A stretch of DNA of 64,000 bases from Oikopleura dioica (GCA_907165135.1 OU015569.1:12772501-12836500); one strand, 5' to 3'. Positions 22,257 to 35,406 are shown, counted from the stretch's first letter. Numbers and translations: made by a program. The notes: generated by a model not told the origin, from the sequence alone.

Positions 22257-25200
22257 ATGAAAGGATTTAATGAAAACATAGAGGACAAATCTCACGAGAG
22301 CATTAATTTTCCAGATTGTCAAGAGAGAGCCGACATTTTTGATCGACCAAACGATTCTTACGATGGATTACGAGCGGTTCGAGTACTTTCAAGAGAACGA
22401 TCGACGTCGGTATCAGAACTTGCTCTGGGAGAGACAGTTTCGAATTCAATCAGCACCAGCGTTGTTACCTCAAACACAAACGTTTCCAGAGAGCGAGAGT
22501 TTGATTTCAATGTCAACCAGTTCGAATGCGAGCGAAAGTTCCTCGATCTTGACAGTGGTCGAATCGTCGGCGGAGCGCTTGCCAGTGGAGCAAGTACCAT
22601 TGAACCAAACAAGGGTAATGAGGGAGACTTTATCAATTTCGAGCAGCTTTCAAGAAATAGCGCGCACAATGCTTTTGAGAATTCAAGCTCATCGTCGAAC
22701 CGATCTAAAACGAATCACAATATTCCTGGCAATAATCTCTTTGCTCCTATTACTAACATTGGTGCTTCTGAGCCAGTTTCGCTTGCACTAAACAACCCGT
22801 TTTCTTTGCAGCTCGATTGCGATAAAAAAGAAATTCTTATAATGCGAAAAGATTACAACTTGAGGATTCCTTCTATTTATCGTAAGAACCGTTTTCACGA
22901 GTCCGAGCTGCATTTGCACACTCACTATGAAAATTCTGCTGCCGATTTCACATTGCCGCTTCAGAAACTAGAACGTGCTTTTATTGGAGATGCGCTTAGA
23001 CATAGATATGTGTTTAAGAATTCGGCTATGGACTTTAAGCAGCACATCAAATCTCCAGTTAATGTGAAGCTGACTAGTGCACAATGGTCAAGATGCGCCC
23101 GAAGAGTTGCAAAGAATATTACTGGGGCCAGCCTGTTTTACCCGTATCGTGACAACTGGGAGTCGACGTCAGCTGCTGACACGAAGCTCTATTCAAAAAT
23201 CTTCTCTTCAGACGATTCTGGTGATGACTATCAACTGCGATTTCTCGATATACCTGCTTTAACCCAGAACATGTCATTTGAGGAATCTTCATCTTGTCTC
23301 GCTCTTTTAGAGTCTTACTGCAGTCTCCTAAACCCACACTTCATTAGAAGAACAATGACAGAAAAGAATGTCGATGGAACAAGCCGCAAAGTACAGAAAC
23401 TAAGAGTTATTACTACAAATGTACAGTTTCTGAGTCCAGTAGAAGATCACTGCTCAACTGATGGATGTAATCAATTTATCTCCAACATCCTTCGCTTAGA
23501 CGAGTTAGTAAATGAAGCTGGTGATTATCAAAACGATCCTGGCTTTATTGAATACAATGCTGTAGATATCACGATGGAATACTACTCACTCTGGGAATTT
23601 ATCGCTGGTAAACTCTATCTGAACGCTGGAAAAAGGAATGACGCTGCTGCAGAAGTAGATGAAATAAATCGAAATGTGAATGAGCCTTTCAACGACTTAT
23701 ATGAGGATATACAAGTGACACAAAGGGCAAGAGATATTCTTGAATCACGACGCGGTCCAATCGAAACAACTTATGCGGATCCTTGTTCATACAAGTTAAA
23801 CGATCGTTTATATTACGATCCATATGGCGAACAACGATTTATGAAATACAATTATGAAGCAAGTCGTTACTCGGTCAAGCCTTATCGTCTAGCAGAAACC
23901 GACCTCTTCGCTTACACAGCATTGATCGGTGTTCTTATTCAAGCAGTTGTACCGTACTACATTCCTTCACAACTGATGAGCGGCAATCAAAGTAGTCAAC
24001 TTGCCAATCTTTTCGTTGACGATGTCGATTGTGATGTGAACGCCGAAAATAATTATACTCGCAAAATGAAATCTGATTGGCGCGCCGGTCTAAAAGCAAT
24101 AAAAAGACCAAAACTGGTGAACGAAGAAATGCTTAAACTTGAGAAATGTTTTTGCACCGACGCTCGCAATAGCTGCTACTCGAAGATGTTCCAGTTAGAC
24201 ATATTCAAATATGAAGTAATTAGGGACCATTGCCCAAATTGTCATATCGGTTACTTGATCACCCTCGCGAAAAATTTTCACGATCAAACCGACAGAGAAC
24301 ACTCGAAATTGCGCAGAATCTACTCTCAGCCGGTCGACGCATCTATTCAGGACCCACCAAAGATCAAAACAAAACGACACGCACTGCGACTATCACTATA
24401 TTCACATATCAAATTTGTGCAAGATCTTTTCAGCCGATCGCAGTCGCTCTATCACTCATATGTGACGAAGTGTTATTCAGTTGGATTGGCGTCTCTGCCA
24501 ACTAAATCATCATGCTTCCAAAATCTTGTTGGTTGCAACGGTTACGCGAAAATTGATGACGGGCAACTACCAACTCTTTGTTCACGATGTTTAAGTGGCT
24601 TAAACTCAACTCAAAATCGTATGGCGACAATACTCAAATGGCGGGAACCTGTGCACAACGCCGTTATTCGAAAACGACAGTTACAGTTTAATACTCTTAT
24701 ATCGGAGAACGCAGAATTCGATGAGATTTTCATTCACGATGTTGTCGCCAAGAAGAACCAAGTAAGTGCGATTCATAAACATAAATTTGTTCCATATTTT
24801 TAACTCTCTGTCGCTTCAATGAAGTTCTCTTTAGCGACAAAAACGAAAACAAACATGGGAAACGGAAGGCTCAGAAAAGATAGAGTCAAACTTTCCTTCA
24901 GCTGCCAAAAAAAGCAACCGAGAGATAAAAACTGCAAGGTAAGATACTCACACCAAGTCCGATTTAGAGAGAGAATTTAGTGACAAACCCTCAACGTCAA
25001 ATGGTGGAAATTTCGCCGAGAAGGTCGCCACTAGTGGACAACAATCGCCATGTTCAACAACAAGAAGAACCACCACAGAATTTTACGACAGCAGATCAGC
25101 CTCTAGAACAGGTTTGACATTTAAAAATTACTGATACTAATAAGAGCTAAGGAGAAAGAAAACATACCTTCAGCGATGATATCGGACGACAGCGACTCAG

Positions 25201-26006
25201 CCCAGACACAACCCCCCAGCCCACCGTCGGACGAAGTGGAGTCGCCCCCTCCTACGCCACCAAGTCCAATGATGGAAGACGCTCCTCCTTCGCCGCTGAG
25301 TCTGACATGGGAACGACATGCTCAAACACCACCTCCTTCGCCCCACACAGTGTTTTCAGAGAAATTACGACAAATTCAAGAATTGAAAGCGGAAGATTTA
25401 CCAGAACGATGGCAAGTCAGAAAGAATCAGTTAACGAGCCTGGAGGAATACTTTCCGAACTACTCCCCCAAGGTGACTCAAGAAGAAACAATGTCCAAAG
25501 AGTCAACGCGCCAGGCACAAACTTCGAAAGTGTGCTTCGAGAAAGTAGTGGAAGCGGAACCTTTTCATCTTTTCGACGGTCACTCGAGAAACAACCCAAT
25601 CAATTCCCCGTGGTATTGCCGGATAATTTTTCGACCGGGCGAGATAAAACTTCTTCCAATAACGAACTTGGGAGTTGTAGCTATTCCAGCAAAACCACGC
25701 TCAAACTCACCATGCCAGAATGTTCAATGCCAGAAAACAATCGAGGAGCTCCACAAATATTACCAATTGGAAATAGAGAGAGCGCGCTTTTACAGGGAAG
25801 AACCCTCACCACCTCCTCTACCGATTTTCTCCAGCCTTTTCAACCAACAACAAACACACAAACCGGATTGCGATTCGCCAGGACCCTCGGGATTGAGCAT
25901 AATGAAAGAAGACCACCTACAGCAACGCCAACCTATTACCGAATCTCAAATGAGCGAAATCCAATCATCCGAACCGCCAGCCAAGAAGCTCCGCATGGAT
26001 CATTAG
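22257..26006 (+). CDS. Giant orphan protein (about 1200 aa), Cys-rich centre, Pro-rich tail
   Basis: Exons 22257-24761, 24835-24938, about 24970-25111 and 25152-26006. Residues 1-190 are Ser/Asn-rich and disordered. Residues 190-650 look globular with many aromatic residues (YYDPYGEQRFMKYNYEASRY). Residues about 625-800 carry paired cysteines (CFCTD, CPNC, CSRC) that could form zinc sites. The tail is Pro-rich with PPSP repeats and ends in a Lys/Arg nuclear-type motif. The third exon has several possible AG acceptors: the one at 24968-24969 keeps this frame, others shift it. A TACTAAT branch site is visible in intron 3. No family recognised; position directly upstream of the convergent core genes. 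Confidence 0.65.
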
Positions 26007-26302
26007 TCAACTCTCACATCGACTCGCCCAAACCTCCATCTTCATTACCATCATATAACACCGCAGTATATAACAGAAAAAGATCCGAAGCGACAATGGA
26101 AATTGACAGCTTAGTTGACGAATTTAAAGGTAAATTTAAAATTTATAAACAATCTTATTATTATTCTCTAGCAACAGATCACATCTATCATCGTCAATCC
26201 TCATCATCGTCTTTTCACTCTGACACGACTCATTCTACCGAAAACAAACAACCAACAGAAGTCGACAACGAAACCGACGAAATTTTAAATCTTTTTGTTT
26301 AA
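24972..26302 (+). CDS. Alternative-frame C-terminus of the giant protein (overprinted)
   Basis: With the acceptor at 24970-24971 or 24979-24980, the third exon and the whole of exon 4 are open in a second frame that runs about 300 bp further than the first and stops at 26302. A further candidate 43-bp intron (26131-26173) lies in the extension. The product is Ser/Thr/Asn/Arg-rich. The frame stays open on both sides of the 25112-25151 intron, which argues against pure chance, but low complexity could also keep it open. Confidence 0.35.
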
Positions 26303-26393
26303 CATTTACAATTTAATTTCATTCCTGCTTTACACTTCTCTCATTTGCACCCAGACAGAATATAACAACTAGATTTTTCATTAAACAATTGTT

Positions 26394-27391
26394 TTATTTA
26401 AATGCCCAAGCAGCAGGATAGGTTTGAACAATTATTTGATAGGCTAAAATTCTATTTAAACGAACATTGCTCTCTTCAAAGACATCTCGACGGTGAAAGG
26501 TGTTTTTTAAAAGGGCGTTGTTGAAATCTTCAGGTTGTATTTCTTCCAGGAGTTGTTCCAAATCGGCCTCATTCCTAAGATATTCCGTAGAATTACAGCT
26601 CCCCCAACTATTTGGATAAATGATGGAATATTTGGAGCGAATTTCAGGCTCACCAGTATCCGTATTGAACCAAGTCCCAGTAGAAACGGTGCTGTAGAAA
26701 GCGTCAACAGAGACTCTCAACAGTCCAGTGAAATTTCTGCCTATTTTGTCCACCAAGCCCACATAGTCCTTGTCGTTCAACAATGTTATTGTGTACCGAT
26801 TGCAAAGATGAGCGTAGTTGCCTTTTGGATCCGCGCCAAGAATAAGCCGATTATGACGAAAATTGTTTCCTAAATTTGTTAAAATCATAAACATGTCTTT
26901 TATACTTATTAAATGGCGCTGTGGAAAATGTCTTGTGCCACTCCCTTCAATCAGTGCTTCGAGTTCTTCAGGCTCAAAATAATCATCGTCAGGCCATTCA
27001 ATTGGGACATGCTTTGATAGAAAATCTAGTTCCCAAGCAACATTAGATTTTAGTCCATCATCTGACAGTGAGAAATTAGGTTCTTTTGATCGTCGAGGAT
27101 AAAACCACTCTATTTGTTTCTTAGACAGATTGAAATCTGTTTTGATATGATAAAAACGGTCCATAAAATCCGCCATCGATAAACCATTAGACGGTTTGTC
27201 CGTGTCAATATTTTTGCGCGTCGTCTCGTTGTTTTTCGTATATATTTTATAGTATCAAATATACTTGCCATTTGTAAGTCGACTTCTTCCTCCGAAGAAG
27301 GTACTGGTGGAAGTGAAGAAGTCGACGTTGGTCTTGACTCCGTCATCATAGAATTATCTTCAGGAAAGACCGGAGATAAATTAGAAGACAT
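26394..27391 (-). CDS. Orphan core-adjacent protein (about 317 aa) with a GC-AG intron
   Basis: The main exon is 27224-26394. A first exon 27391-27269 joins in phase 0 if the intron uses a GC donor (ATG|GCAAGT) and an ACGAG acceptor, 44 bp. Without that join, the ATG at 27176 gives 260 aa and TATAAAATATA at about 27250 would be its promoter. The product is mixed alpha/beta in appearance with WFNTDTGEPEIRSKYSIIYPNSWG near the C-terminal third. AATAAA lies just after the stop. Gene order beside the polymerase suggests a conserved element function, but no known Polinton family was recognised. Confidence 0.6.
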
Positions 27392-27447
27392 TCTTAATTC
27401 CTAAATATTTTAACGAAATAAAAAAACTCTACATTCGTGACAGTTAA

Positions 27448-30400
27448 TTAAAAATATGAGCCATCAGCTTTTTTCAACGGTAAAGTATTAATTTTGTTTT
27501 CACAAACGATTCGCTTTTTCAGAATAGAATTTATAACATGTTTTGACATCGTCCATGTTTTCGTGCGTTTTGCTTTCTGATCGAATTGGATTAGGGGTAC
27601 ATCTTTTTTTATGCGCATGTTCATGTCTGACGAAAAAAGAGCTGCCAAATACTCGTAGTGTCTAAAACAAAATAGCGAAAATATTGTAAAAATCCTACTT
27701 TATGTGAATCTTTTGCGGACATCCTTTGGCTGAACGTTTTTGATATGAGTAGAGTATTTTGAATCTTTATACTCTTCCAATATCTCGTAAACTCGATGAG
27801 CGTTATTTGGGTCCGCCAGTTTTTCTTCCAACTCGCACGGATCAGAATCAGCGAGTATATAACATTTGGGTGATAATGATATCATCCACCCCTTTGAGAG
27901 TCCATTCTTTGGTCCTTCAGGCTTCAATAAACCGGGTTCCTTTGCAGACTTAGGACAACCCTCTTCCACAAACCACTCGGGAACAATTTCTTCTTTCCAT
28001 TCATCTAACTTATCGGGCTTCACACATTTCTCGAGAGTTTCAGCGCCCAAAGCAAGCATAAAAGAGTCGGTGTCCGCATAGCACATAGTGCACATTCCAT
28101 CCACCATATATTCGCGGAGCACATCCAAAAATCGAAAAAACAGCAACTTACTATTCTGGTAGACAGCGATTTGCACATGTAAACAGTTATTATGGACAAC
28201 TTTTCGTTTTGAGAAAACTGCTTCATGCAGCGGATCGAATCGCTCGCCTTAAGCAGTCAACCCTGTTAAATCCTTTAATCGAGGGTCGCGGATCGCGTCA
28301 AATAAACCATTTGATGATAGAATTCGAGTTTTCACAAATTTTGAGCGATCAATCGCAAAGTAGCCAACAGCGGAATTAAGAATAAATTTGATCCAGTTTT
28401 GGAGTGCATCATCCTTGTTCTTACAGGCTTCCACACGATCAGCCACCATGGTGTTAACAAAGTCTTTGAATGGACAGCCCCGTTTATATTCAACAAAATA
28501 ATGAACTTTGTATTTGATTCCTTTCGCGTCGTAGTAGGAAAGCATATCGGAAGTTATCATATATCTCTTGGCGTTGTAGCAGAATATGTTCTCCTGGCAT
28601 GGAAACATTTTCTTTTTCTTCTCTTCAGTAAGAACCTCATTTAGATAACCTTGAACATCTTCAGGATTGATTGTATGTTTTGCAAAAATTGGTGGAATGT
28701 CCTTATGCGCTTCAATAACTTCTGGAGGCGACTCCAAATCTACCATCGCGAAGCCGTAGAACAATGATTCTCCATTTGAGTTTTTAGTGGTTATGGCGTT
28801 TTTGAATTCTTGTTCAGTAACTCCTTCATGACCCGACAGTTTGCGCGATTGAGGTGATCTACTTCCCTTAAACAAGAACGGGTAGTCGATCGAATACGGA
28901 GGTTGTCCTTTCAGCTCTAATGAACGCCACTCCCGCCTCCATTGACAGGAATTCTTTATTTCAATTTGATGTGGAAAGTATGCGGGTCCTTCAGGTTGCA
29001 CTGTTGCACCAGTTTCAATGTCAATAACAATCGGTTCGGGAAGCCCATCGCCAATACCGTCAAGAGCGCGAATAATCGCTACAATTTTATCGATGCGCGT
29101 TTGCTCATGCTCGAACAGTTCCATTTTGGTCATTTGTTTCTCAATTATTTCCCCGGTACCAGGATCGACAAGCTTTTTCTTAGCAGGATATTTAGGTGAA
29201 CCCGTGCAGTAAGGGCAGACGTGAAAGGCGCATCCGCGGTATTCAAATAAATGTCTTTTAACAAACCTGACGCCATTGTATTCCATTTCAAAACTCTCAG
29301 CATAACCGTCAATGAAATATTCACCAAATTGTTTTTCTTCAAAATTGTACGAATGCTGGATAGGACCTTCCAAAAAATTGACGACAGTTGTGCAGTTGTT
29401 TAAATATTCGAGCCATTGAATTGATTCGAGAGACGTGTTCTGACGTTGCTTAAACATACCCTTTGAGAAAAATCGGATTTCTTCATAATGACAATTATTA
29501 GTGGAGTAGCCCATCTTATCAGGCATATAAATTATTCCCGGTCCAAGCGGCAAAGCGTTACGAAATGCTTCTGGATACAGACTGTTGAAATCAAGCATGA
29601 GAACTAACTTGTGAATAAAGCCCTTCGACTTCCAGGCTGCTTCGGGAATTTTATCATTCGGTCCATTTAGGTAAACGGCCCGCTTGAGGACTTGGCAAAT
29701 GCCACCTGTTAAATTTGCTCTTAAATCTTTGAGAAAGTGAGGGTGGTCAGGTGAAATCGAATACAATGGTGTTAACTTCGGATCGTATTTACTGAGAGCA
29801 ATTTTGTGTGCTATTTGGGAGATGCTGACATCGGAGTGGATACCAACGTGAAATTTTTCAACGTTCTTCCTTCCGAAACTTGAAATAGAGCCTTCGAGTA
29901 AATAAACATCGTTGTAATTATAATGTATCAGATATTGTCTCATTGTAGGTTCAGGAATATTCTCCGGATCTCTCATGTGCGCATCAACAAGTTTAGCCCA
30001 AAAGAATAAACTGTCAGCATATTTTTTCGGTGAAAATCGTAAGAATTTAAGAGTAGCTGCGCAATATTCATCAAACCGCCAAAACCCAGTTTCCTCATCA
30101 GAAATCAAAAGATCCGATACTTTTTGTTTAAAGTAATTGCAGTATTCGAGAGGCATATCCACACCATATTCTTCTTTAAGCTGACCCATTGCGCAGTAAT
30201 ACTCAAGCGCCGGATCAGTTATCAAATTATCGAAGCCAAAGAAATCGTAAAGTTTTGCAAGAACTGTTTCTTTATTGAGATCCGTTGAAAATTTCCAGTC
30301 TCTTCTCATCAAAGTATTCATCTCTGTCACGTGTTTTTGTTTGGTAAGAGTGAGTGTTGAATAAAAACAAGGATAGGAGCTCAATTCATCTGCTTTTTCA

Positions 30401-33105
30401 AGATGAGCAACTTTCGTAAACCATTCATAAGGAAATGAACCTTTGCAATATTTATCTGGATCCAATCCGCAGGCACTAGCTAAACTCTCAAGCGACATCG
30501 GACTCGTATAATTTTTAAAATCCCTGAAGCTTAGATTTTTGGCGTCTAATAACATAATTCCAGCAGCTCTTTTAATATAAGAAATATCCTCTGTTTTACG
30601 ATTCACATACTGAAAAAGCACTGACGATAAAGGAGTGAATAAAATTGGTAAGTCGTATTTTTCACCATTGAATGCGTAAATTTTCAGCTTAAAGAAATCC
30701 TTCAAATATTTCAATTTCTTGTTCCAGAGCCCTCGTTGATGGAAATTTTCTGAGGGATTGTTCTTCTCGTACTCAATTTTTTCCTTATAATAAGTGATAC
30801 CAGCAGTTATACATTCAGGGACAAGCTTGGCCATCCGCTGTTGAGTTTTATCGAGGTAAAAAACAAATTCTGCACACATTAAAAGAATCGCTTCGTAATC
30901 ATCCTCTTTGCGAATAAATATCTTCTTTTCACCATCACTCGTGTATGTTGCAATCGAAACTAGATTGTGAAAGTGTGGTTCATTCTTTGCAAACGGTGAG
31001 GCAGTCATAAGCGACTCAATATCATACGTGCAGAAAAAAGTTTGCACGTAATCAAAACTAGGCAGAAAACCATCGTCAGCGAGCTCTTTAATATAATCAT
31101 TGATTCTCGGACCTTCCACTCTTTGTTCGATAATGTTAATTTGATCCAAAGTACAATATTTAACGTGTTTTTTCATTCGTTGCGGCCTTGAGCTTGAAAA
31201 TAAACATCCTTTTGTTGGGCACACTGGGAGATTTTTTACTGCATTTGCAGGAAGAATACGCACACGAGTATCCTCAGAGAACACGTTTGGAGTAAGGCTA
31301 AAAGCATTTTTAATCGGCGCGTAATCACCAAAGTCGTTGACTAATCGTGTGCCCACGCTGGGATTTCTGTCATCATAGTCGGTAGTAGTTGAGCGTGTTT
31401 CAACGTTTTCTTCGCCTAGATTACCATCTTCTTTTTCTGGGCGTTCCTCTTCGCATTCATTATCAAGAAACATATTTCGTCGACCGCGTGAATTCTCGGA
31501 TTGAGCATTTTCGGTAAGTCTATCAAAATCCACAAATGACAGACCGTCCTCGTTATTACGGTCGCTTTTACTGGGAGCGAGAAGCATTAAACGATGGCGA
31601 TCATCATCGTCGACATTATCGTCTCTCAGATCCTCGTTGTCATCTTCGCTCTCGGAGGCATAGTGATATTGATGAGTCCTCGATCGGGACCAATTCAAAA
31701 TTTTTGAAATTTGTCTGTTACTCATATATTGATCGGCAATAGCAGCACGTCTTTGATAATCAACATCACCCGCAAAATTCGGTATAAGATCAGGATAACG
31801 CTTAAATCGACGATACTCATAACTGGTATACTTTTTAAACTCGCGAGCGAATTCATCTTCTTTATAAGACGCCACGAGTAAATTCAGGGGAATACACTTT
31901 GTTGATTGAACAGTAGCATAGATACATTTTTTAACATTCACATTATCGTTAAGTATTTTCCCAACGAACAGACGAATGTCGACTTGTAATTTCTGTTTAA
32001 TTTTTTTTAAAACACCATCAGCAATCGTAAAAATTTTGTTCTGATAATCATCGCCGAGTATTGTTTTCTTTAGCGCCAAAATTTTGTTGGGATAATCTTG
32101 TTTGCGTAAACTTGGCCACTTGACCTTGACTATGGCTGTCCAAATACACGTCCAAGCAGAGTCGCATGTCTCAAACGGTTTTCTACCAGGTAAAACCCAA
32201 AACGTTCCCAAACGGTGAAAAAACGGACGAGCAGATTGAAGTACAACAACGGGTCTAGCAATAGCTATAGATTCATTGGGCACACTTTCTAATCGGTTAA
32301 TTATCGACGAAATATCATCATTGCACATTCTTCTTTCCAAAGGTCTGTAAGCTATGCCAAGTGGTGCGTATCTACCACCGTAAAGCACATAAATATCAAT
32401 ATTAAGGAAGCGTTCAAGTTTAGGTAGTACCGCTCTTGTCGGTCGATTACCAAATTTTTCAACAAGCCTCTTGGTATCGACTTTAGCTTTTTCTTCTCTT
32501 AATGGTTGGTTCACTTTTTTAGGTATTTTCGGAGATATCTTCTGTAAATGTTTCCACCAATTAACACCCATTAAAACAGCATCATAAACATTCGAAGTAT
32601 GTTCGTCACAGGAATCAGGATCCGCGGGGAAATAATCAACTTCATCGTTAACGTATTCGTCATTATGAAAAGTATCATCAAAGATATTTTCGTTATTCGA
32701 AATAACCCGGGAACTAGCTGTACTAGCAACACTGCTACCAGTTTCATAATCATCGAACATATTTTCATCCAAAAAACGGGGTCCAGGGATATCTCTTGGT
32801 CTAACAAAAACACTATCACTGCCATCAGGATCTTCTTCGAACTGACTTTCAGCGTCAAATGTTGCTCTACACGTTTGATCTCCGCTTAGTGAAGAATTTG
32901 ACGAGGGAATATTACGCAAAATACTGTCATTATTAGGAAGTGGAATAACGATACTAGAAATACTGCTTGACGCTTCACTTGCACTTGAAATATTTGAAAG
33001 CAACTCGTCGATTTGTCTATCAACTGATCCATGCAGAAATCTTCGTCGTTTTATCTCGCCAGTACTTGTTGTGTACTTTGGTCGATTAGGTAAAAACCGT
33101 TTCAT
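27448..33105 (-). CDS. polB: Protein-primed DNA polymerase B (Polinton type), in-frame stop
   Basis: Replicative polymerase of the element. A 1618-codon frame runs from ATG at 33105 to TAA 28251-28249, and the same frame continues to about 27703. Visible: an acidic Ser-rich N-terminus; a region with LPKLERFLNIDIYVLYGG; a CX4C...H-type zinc-like cluster (about residue 640); exonuclease motif FFCTYDIESL (about 690); polymerase motif A MLDFNSLYP (about 1165); motif B region FILNSAVGYF (about 1575). Motif C, YADTDS (about 1675), lies after the stop, so a terminated product would lack a catalytic aspartate motif. A second in-frame TAA at 27702-27700 precedes a coherent stretch (HYEYLAALFSSD, to 27448) that is probably the last exon, with an unclear donor. 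Confidence 0.93.
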
Positions 33106-33210
33106 TTCATTTAAAATTATGCGTGAAATAGATTTTATTTCTGTTTTTATAGATACAGTGTTTACAGAAATAGCGACTACAGGGAAGAAGAAAACGAGGG
33201 CGCTCGGCGG

Positions 33211-35023
33211 CTATCCACGAGGTCTTTTGGCGTTTCGTTTGGCTGTAGCGACTGGAACTTGTGATAGAATAACAGCCTCTAAAAAACAGTGAAATAGAAA
33301 TTCGATATTGAGTTTTACCTTGCTTGACAGAATCAAGAATAAGAGCGTCCACTGGAATCCTTGTCGTCATAGCACTCCAATTTTCTGTTGTTGTTTCTTT
33401 ATTTTCGTAATTAGCGAACCCTGCGAGCGGTTTATCGAAAGTAATTCGTATATTAACAGTCGCGTGAATTCCTTGCATTGGAGCGAATGACATTGGAACC
33501 ATCCAATTCTCCGTTATAAATTGAAAATAATCCAGTCCTTCACCAACAGATTTATTTTCATATCTTCCATTATGGTGCAAAAAGTTGATGTAGTGATCTC
33601 TTGGCGATTTCCACGGTGTACCAAAGGAAAATTTGTTGTCCACAAGAATAGAGAACTCCTTGATAGTAAACCCTTCTTCAAACAAAGTCGTTTTCGTTAT
33701 GCACTGATCAAAGGATCCAGGACATCGAGCGCCTCGCATTCCCGTAAAAATTAACCATTCAGGGAGGGGGCCAGACGAAATTTCAAATTCGTAAGTTTGC
33801 AATCCAGGACTCAAATTTTGCATAATCATACGTGGATAATAAAACGGTATTTTTAATTGACCTTTAACTCCAGTTGTTAGAGGCTTTTCTTTCGCTTTTG
33901 GCTCGCAAAATACACTTTCAAGCATTATATTTTTTAAGTGATATTTCTCAAAAAACCGTTTACTAGGATATTCAACAGCACAATTTTTCTTCCAAAAATG
34001 AACGTATTTTTTTTCATTTTCCTCAACGATGTTAAACTTAGGTATTTTACAATAGACCATGTGAGGTCTAAAACTTCCCGCTTGAAGTATAGTATTCTTC
34101 GGCGTAGCTTGTTTTCTTCCAAGATCAAGGATTTCGATGAAATTGATGTACTCGCCTGTCTCATACTTGGTTTTACCATCGTCGTTGACCTCCAAACAAT
34201 CGCAGTCGTCAGGATACTCATGTTTAACGGAATTATTCATTAGTAAAAGGTCAGCATGATACGGAAATTTAATCTTTGACACAATTTTAGATTTTGCATC
34301 TAACCCGTAAATATTATCGTAATCAGTACGACATTCTGTAAACTCAGAGAACTTTTGCAAAAATAACTTAGCATCATTTACTTTTACCAAGAAAGAAACT
34401 CTTGACCCAGGGGGTAGAACTTTTTCCTGACGCGCTAAGCCATGAGTTATCGGAGTCCGCAAATTGTAATCATACCAAAGTACATCATAAGAAAGAGCGG
34501 CGCCATCGGTTGTCAATTTGATTGTTTCAGGTTCAGGTTTCCAATTCTTTTCTGCATACTGTTGTCTATTCTCAACAAGAGTTTTTCCATTGTGTTTCAC
34601 CCGTTTCGTTTCAAGTTCATCGCTGTCAACATCGAAAGCGTCAAAATGACCCTCCACAAACATTTCGATTTCCTGTGCTTTAGGTGAAAAGTTAAGTTTC
34701 TTTATAAAGTGATTGAAGAAGGCGTACTCCAACCCATCAGTAAATGTAGAAAAGATAGTACTGTCCAGAATCTTGACTTCAAACTTATTTACCATCTTTG
34801 CTGCCACATCATTATCAGGAACGAAATTCGAAGGCATCTCCATTTGATAATGAAACATACATCGATCAAGTTTTATGGGAAGCTTATCCTCAGGAACTGT
34901 AAAACAAATTTCGTTTTCAAGGGGATGTGTTGCTAATCGCATAACTACTTTGTATCCAGTAAATGGATCTTCGACTTTCTTTTTTGGAACGTAATAAAGA
35001 AGCTGTCCATAATTTTCGGTCAT
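33211..35023 (-). CDS. Probable Polinton major capsid protein (double jelly-roll)
   Basis: Exons 35023-33319 and 33278-33211 with a 40-bp intron, about 590 aa, ending in a basic KRPRG tail. Reading through the intron would give a longer frame to 33107, but the splice signals and the clean basic end favour splicing. Pattern evidence: early YKVVMRLATHPLENEICFTVP, then LDRCMFHYQMEMP and VNKFEVKILDSTIFS, and late beta-rich blocks (WLIFTGMRGARCPGS, DYFQFITENWMVPMSF, GIHATVNIRITFDKP). The length, beta-strand texture and place next to polB and integrase match Polinton capsid proteins. The call rests on this, not on a database match. Confidence 0.78.
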
Positions 35024-35226
35024 TTTCGTTAACTAAAATTTATTTTAATATCAATGAACAATAAAATGATTGAGATGAGCGAAAAGGAACACAAAAATAA
35101 TCACATGAATTTTGATTGTTAGAAATATAACAAAGTAAAGTCCCAAGTTCGATTTAAAAAATAAATCAAAGAATTTAAAAATATGTCCGAGTCCGTTGAG
35201 CAAAAGAGAAGGAATTCTTTTATTTA

Positions 35227-35406
35227 TTATCGGCGCCGTCGTCGTCGTCGAGGATACTTCCGTCTCCTCGTTGTTGTTTTCCGACGAGGCCGACGTCGAA
35301 CCAATCTCGAGGTCCTCCGTTTCGGTCCTGGTCTCCGGCGACGTCGCGTAGTTGTCCGAATTCGGGAAAGTTGTGGTCTCAGAATGAACGATCGAAGACG
35401 AGTCAT
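35227..35406 (-). CDS. Candidate Arg-rich protamine-like core protein (59 aa)
   Basis: An ATG-to-TAA frame between the capsid and integrase genes. More than half of its residues are Arg or Lys, in blocks such as RRRRRPGPKRR, with a terminal RRRRRRR run. Adenovirus and other DNA viruses package genomes with small proteins of this composition (mu, protein VII); the functional parallel is inference. The same DNA is also open in an acidic Ser/Thr frame on this strand and as an 86-codon Arg-rich frame on the plus strand (35183-35443), so the true coding frame needs RNA evidence. Confidence 0.4.
   Translation of the reverse strand: MTRLRSFILRPQLSRIRTTTRRRRRPGPKRRTSRLVRRRPRRKTTTRRRKYPRRRRRRR

Noticed and set aside
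26535-26873. Plus-strand 112-codon frame
   Set aside because: Antisense to the long minus-strand orphan gene; no independent evidence.
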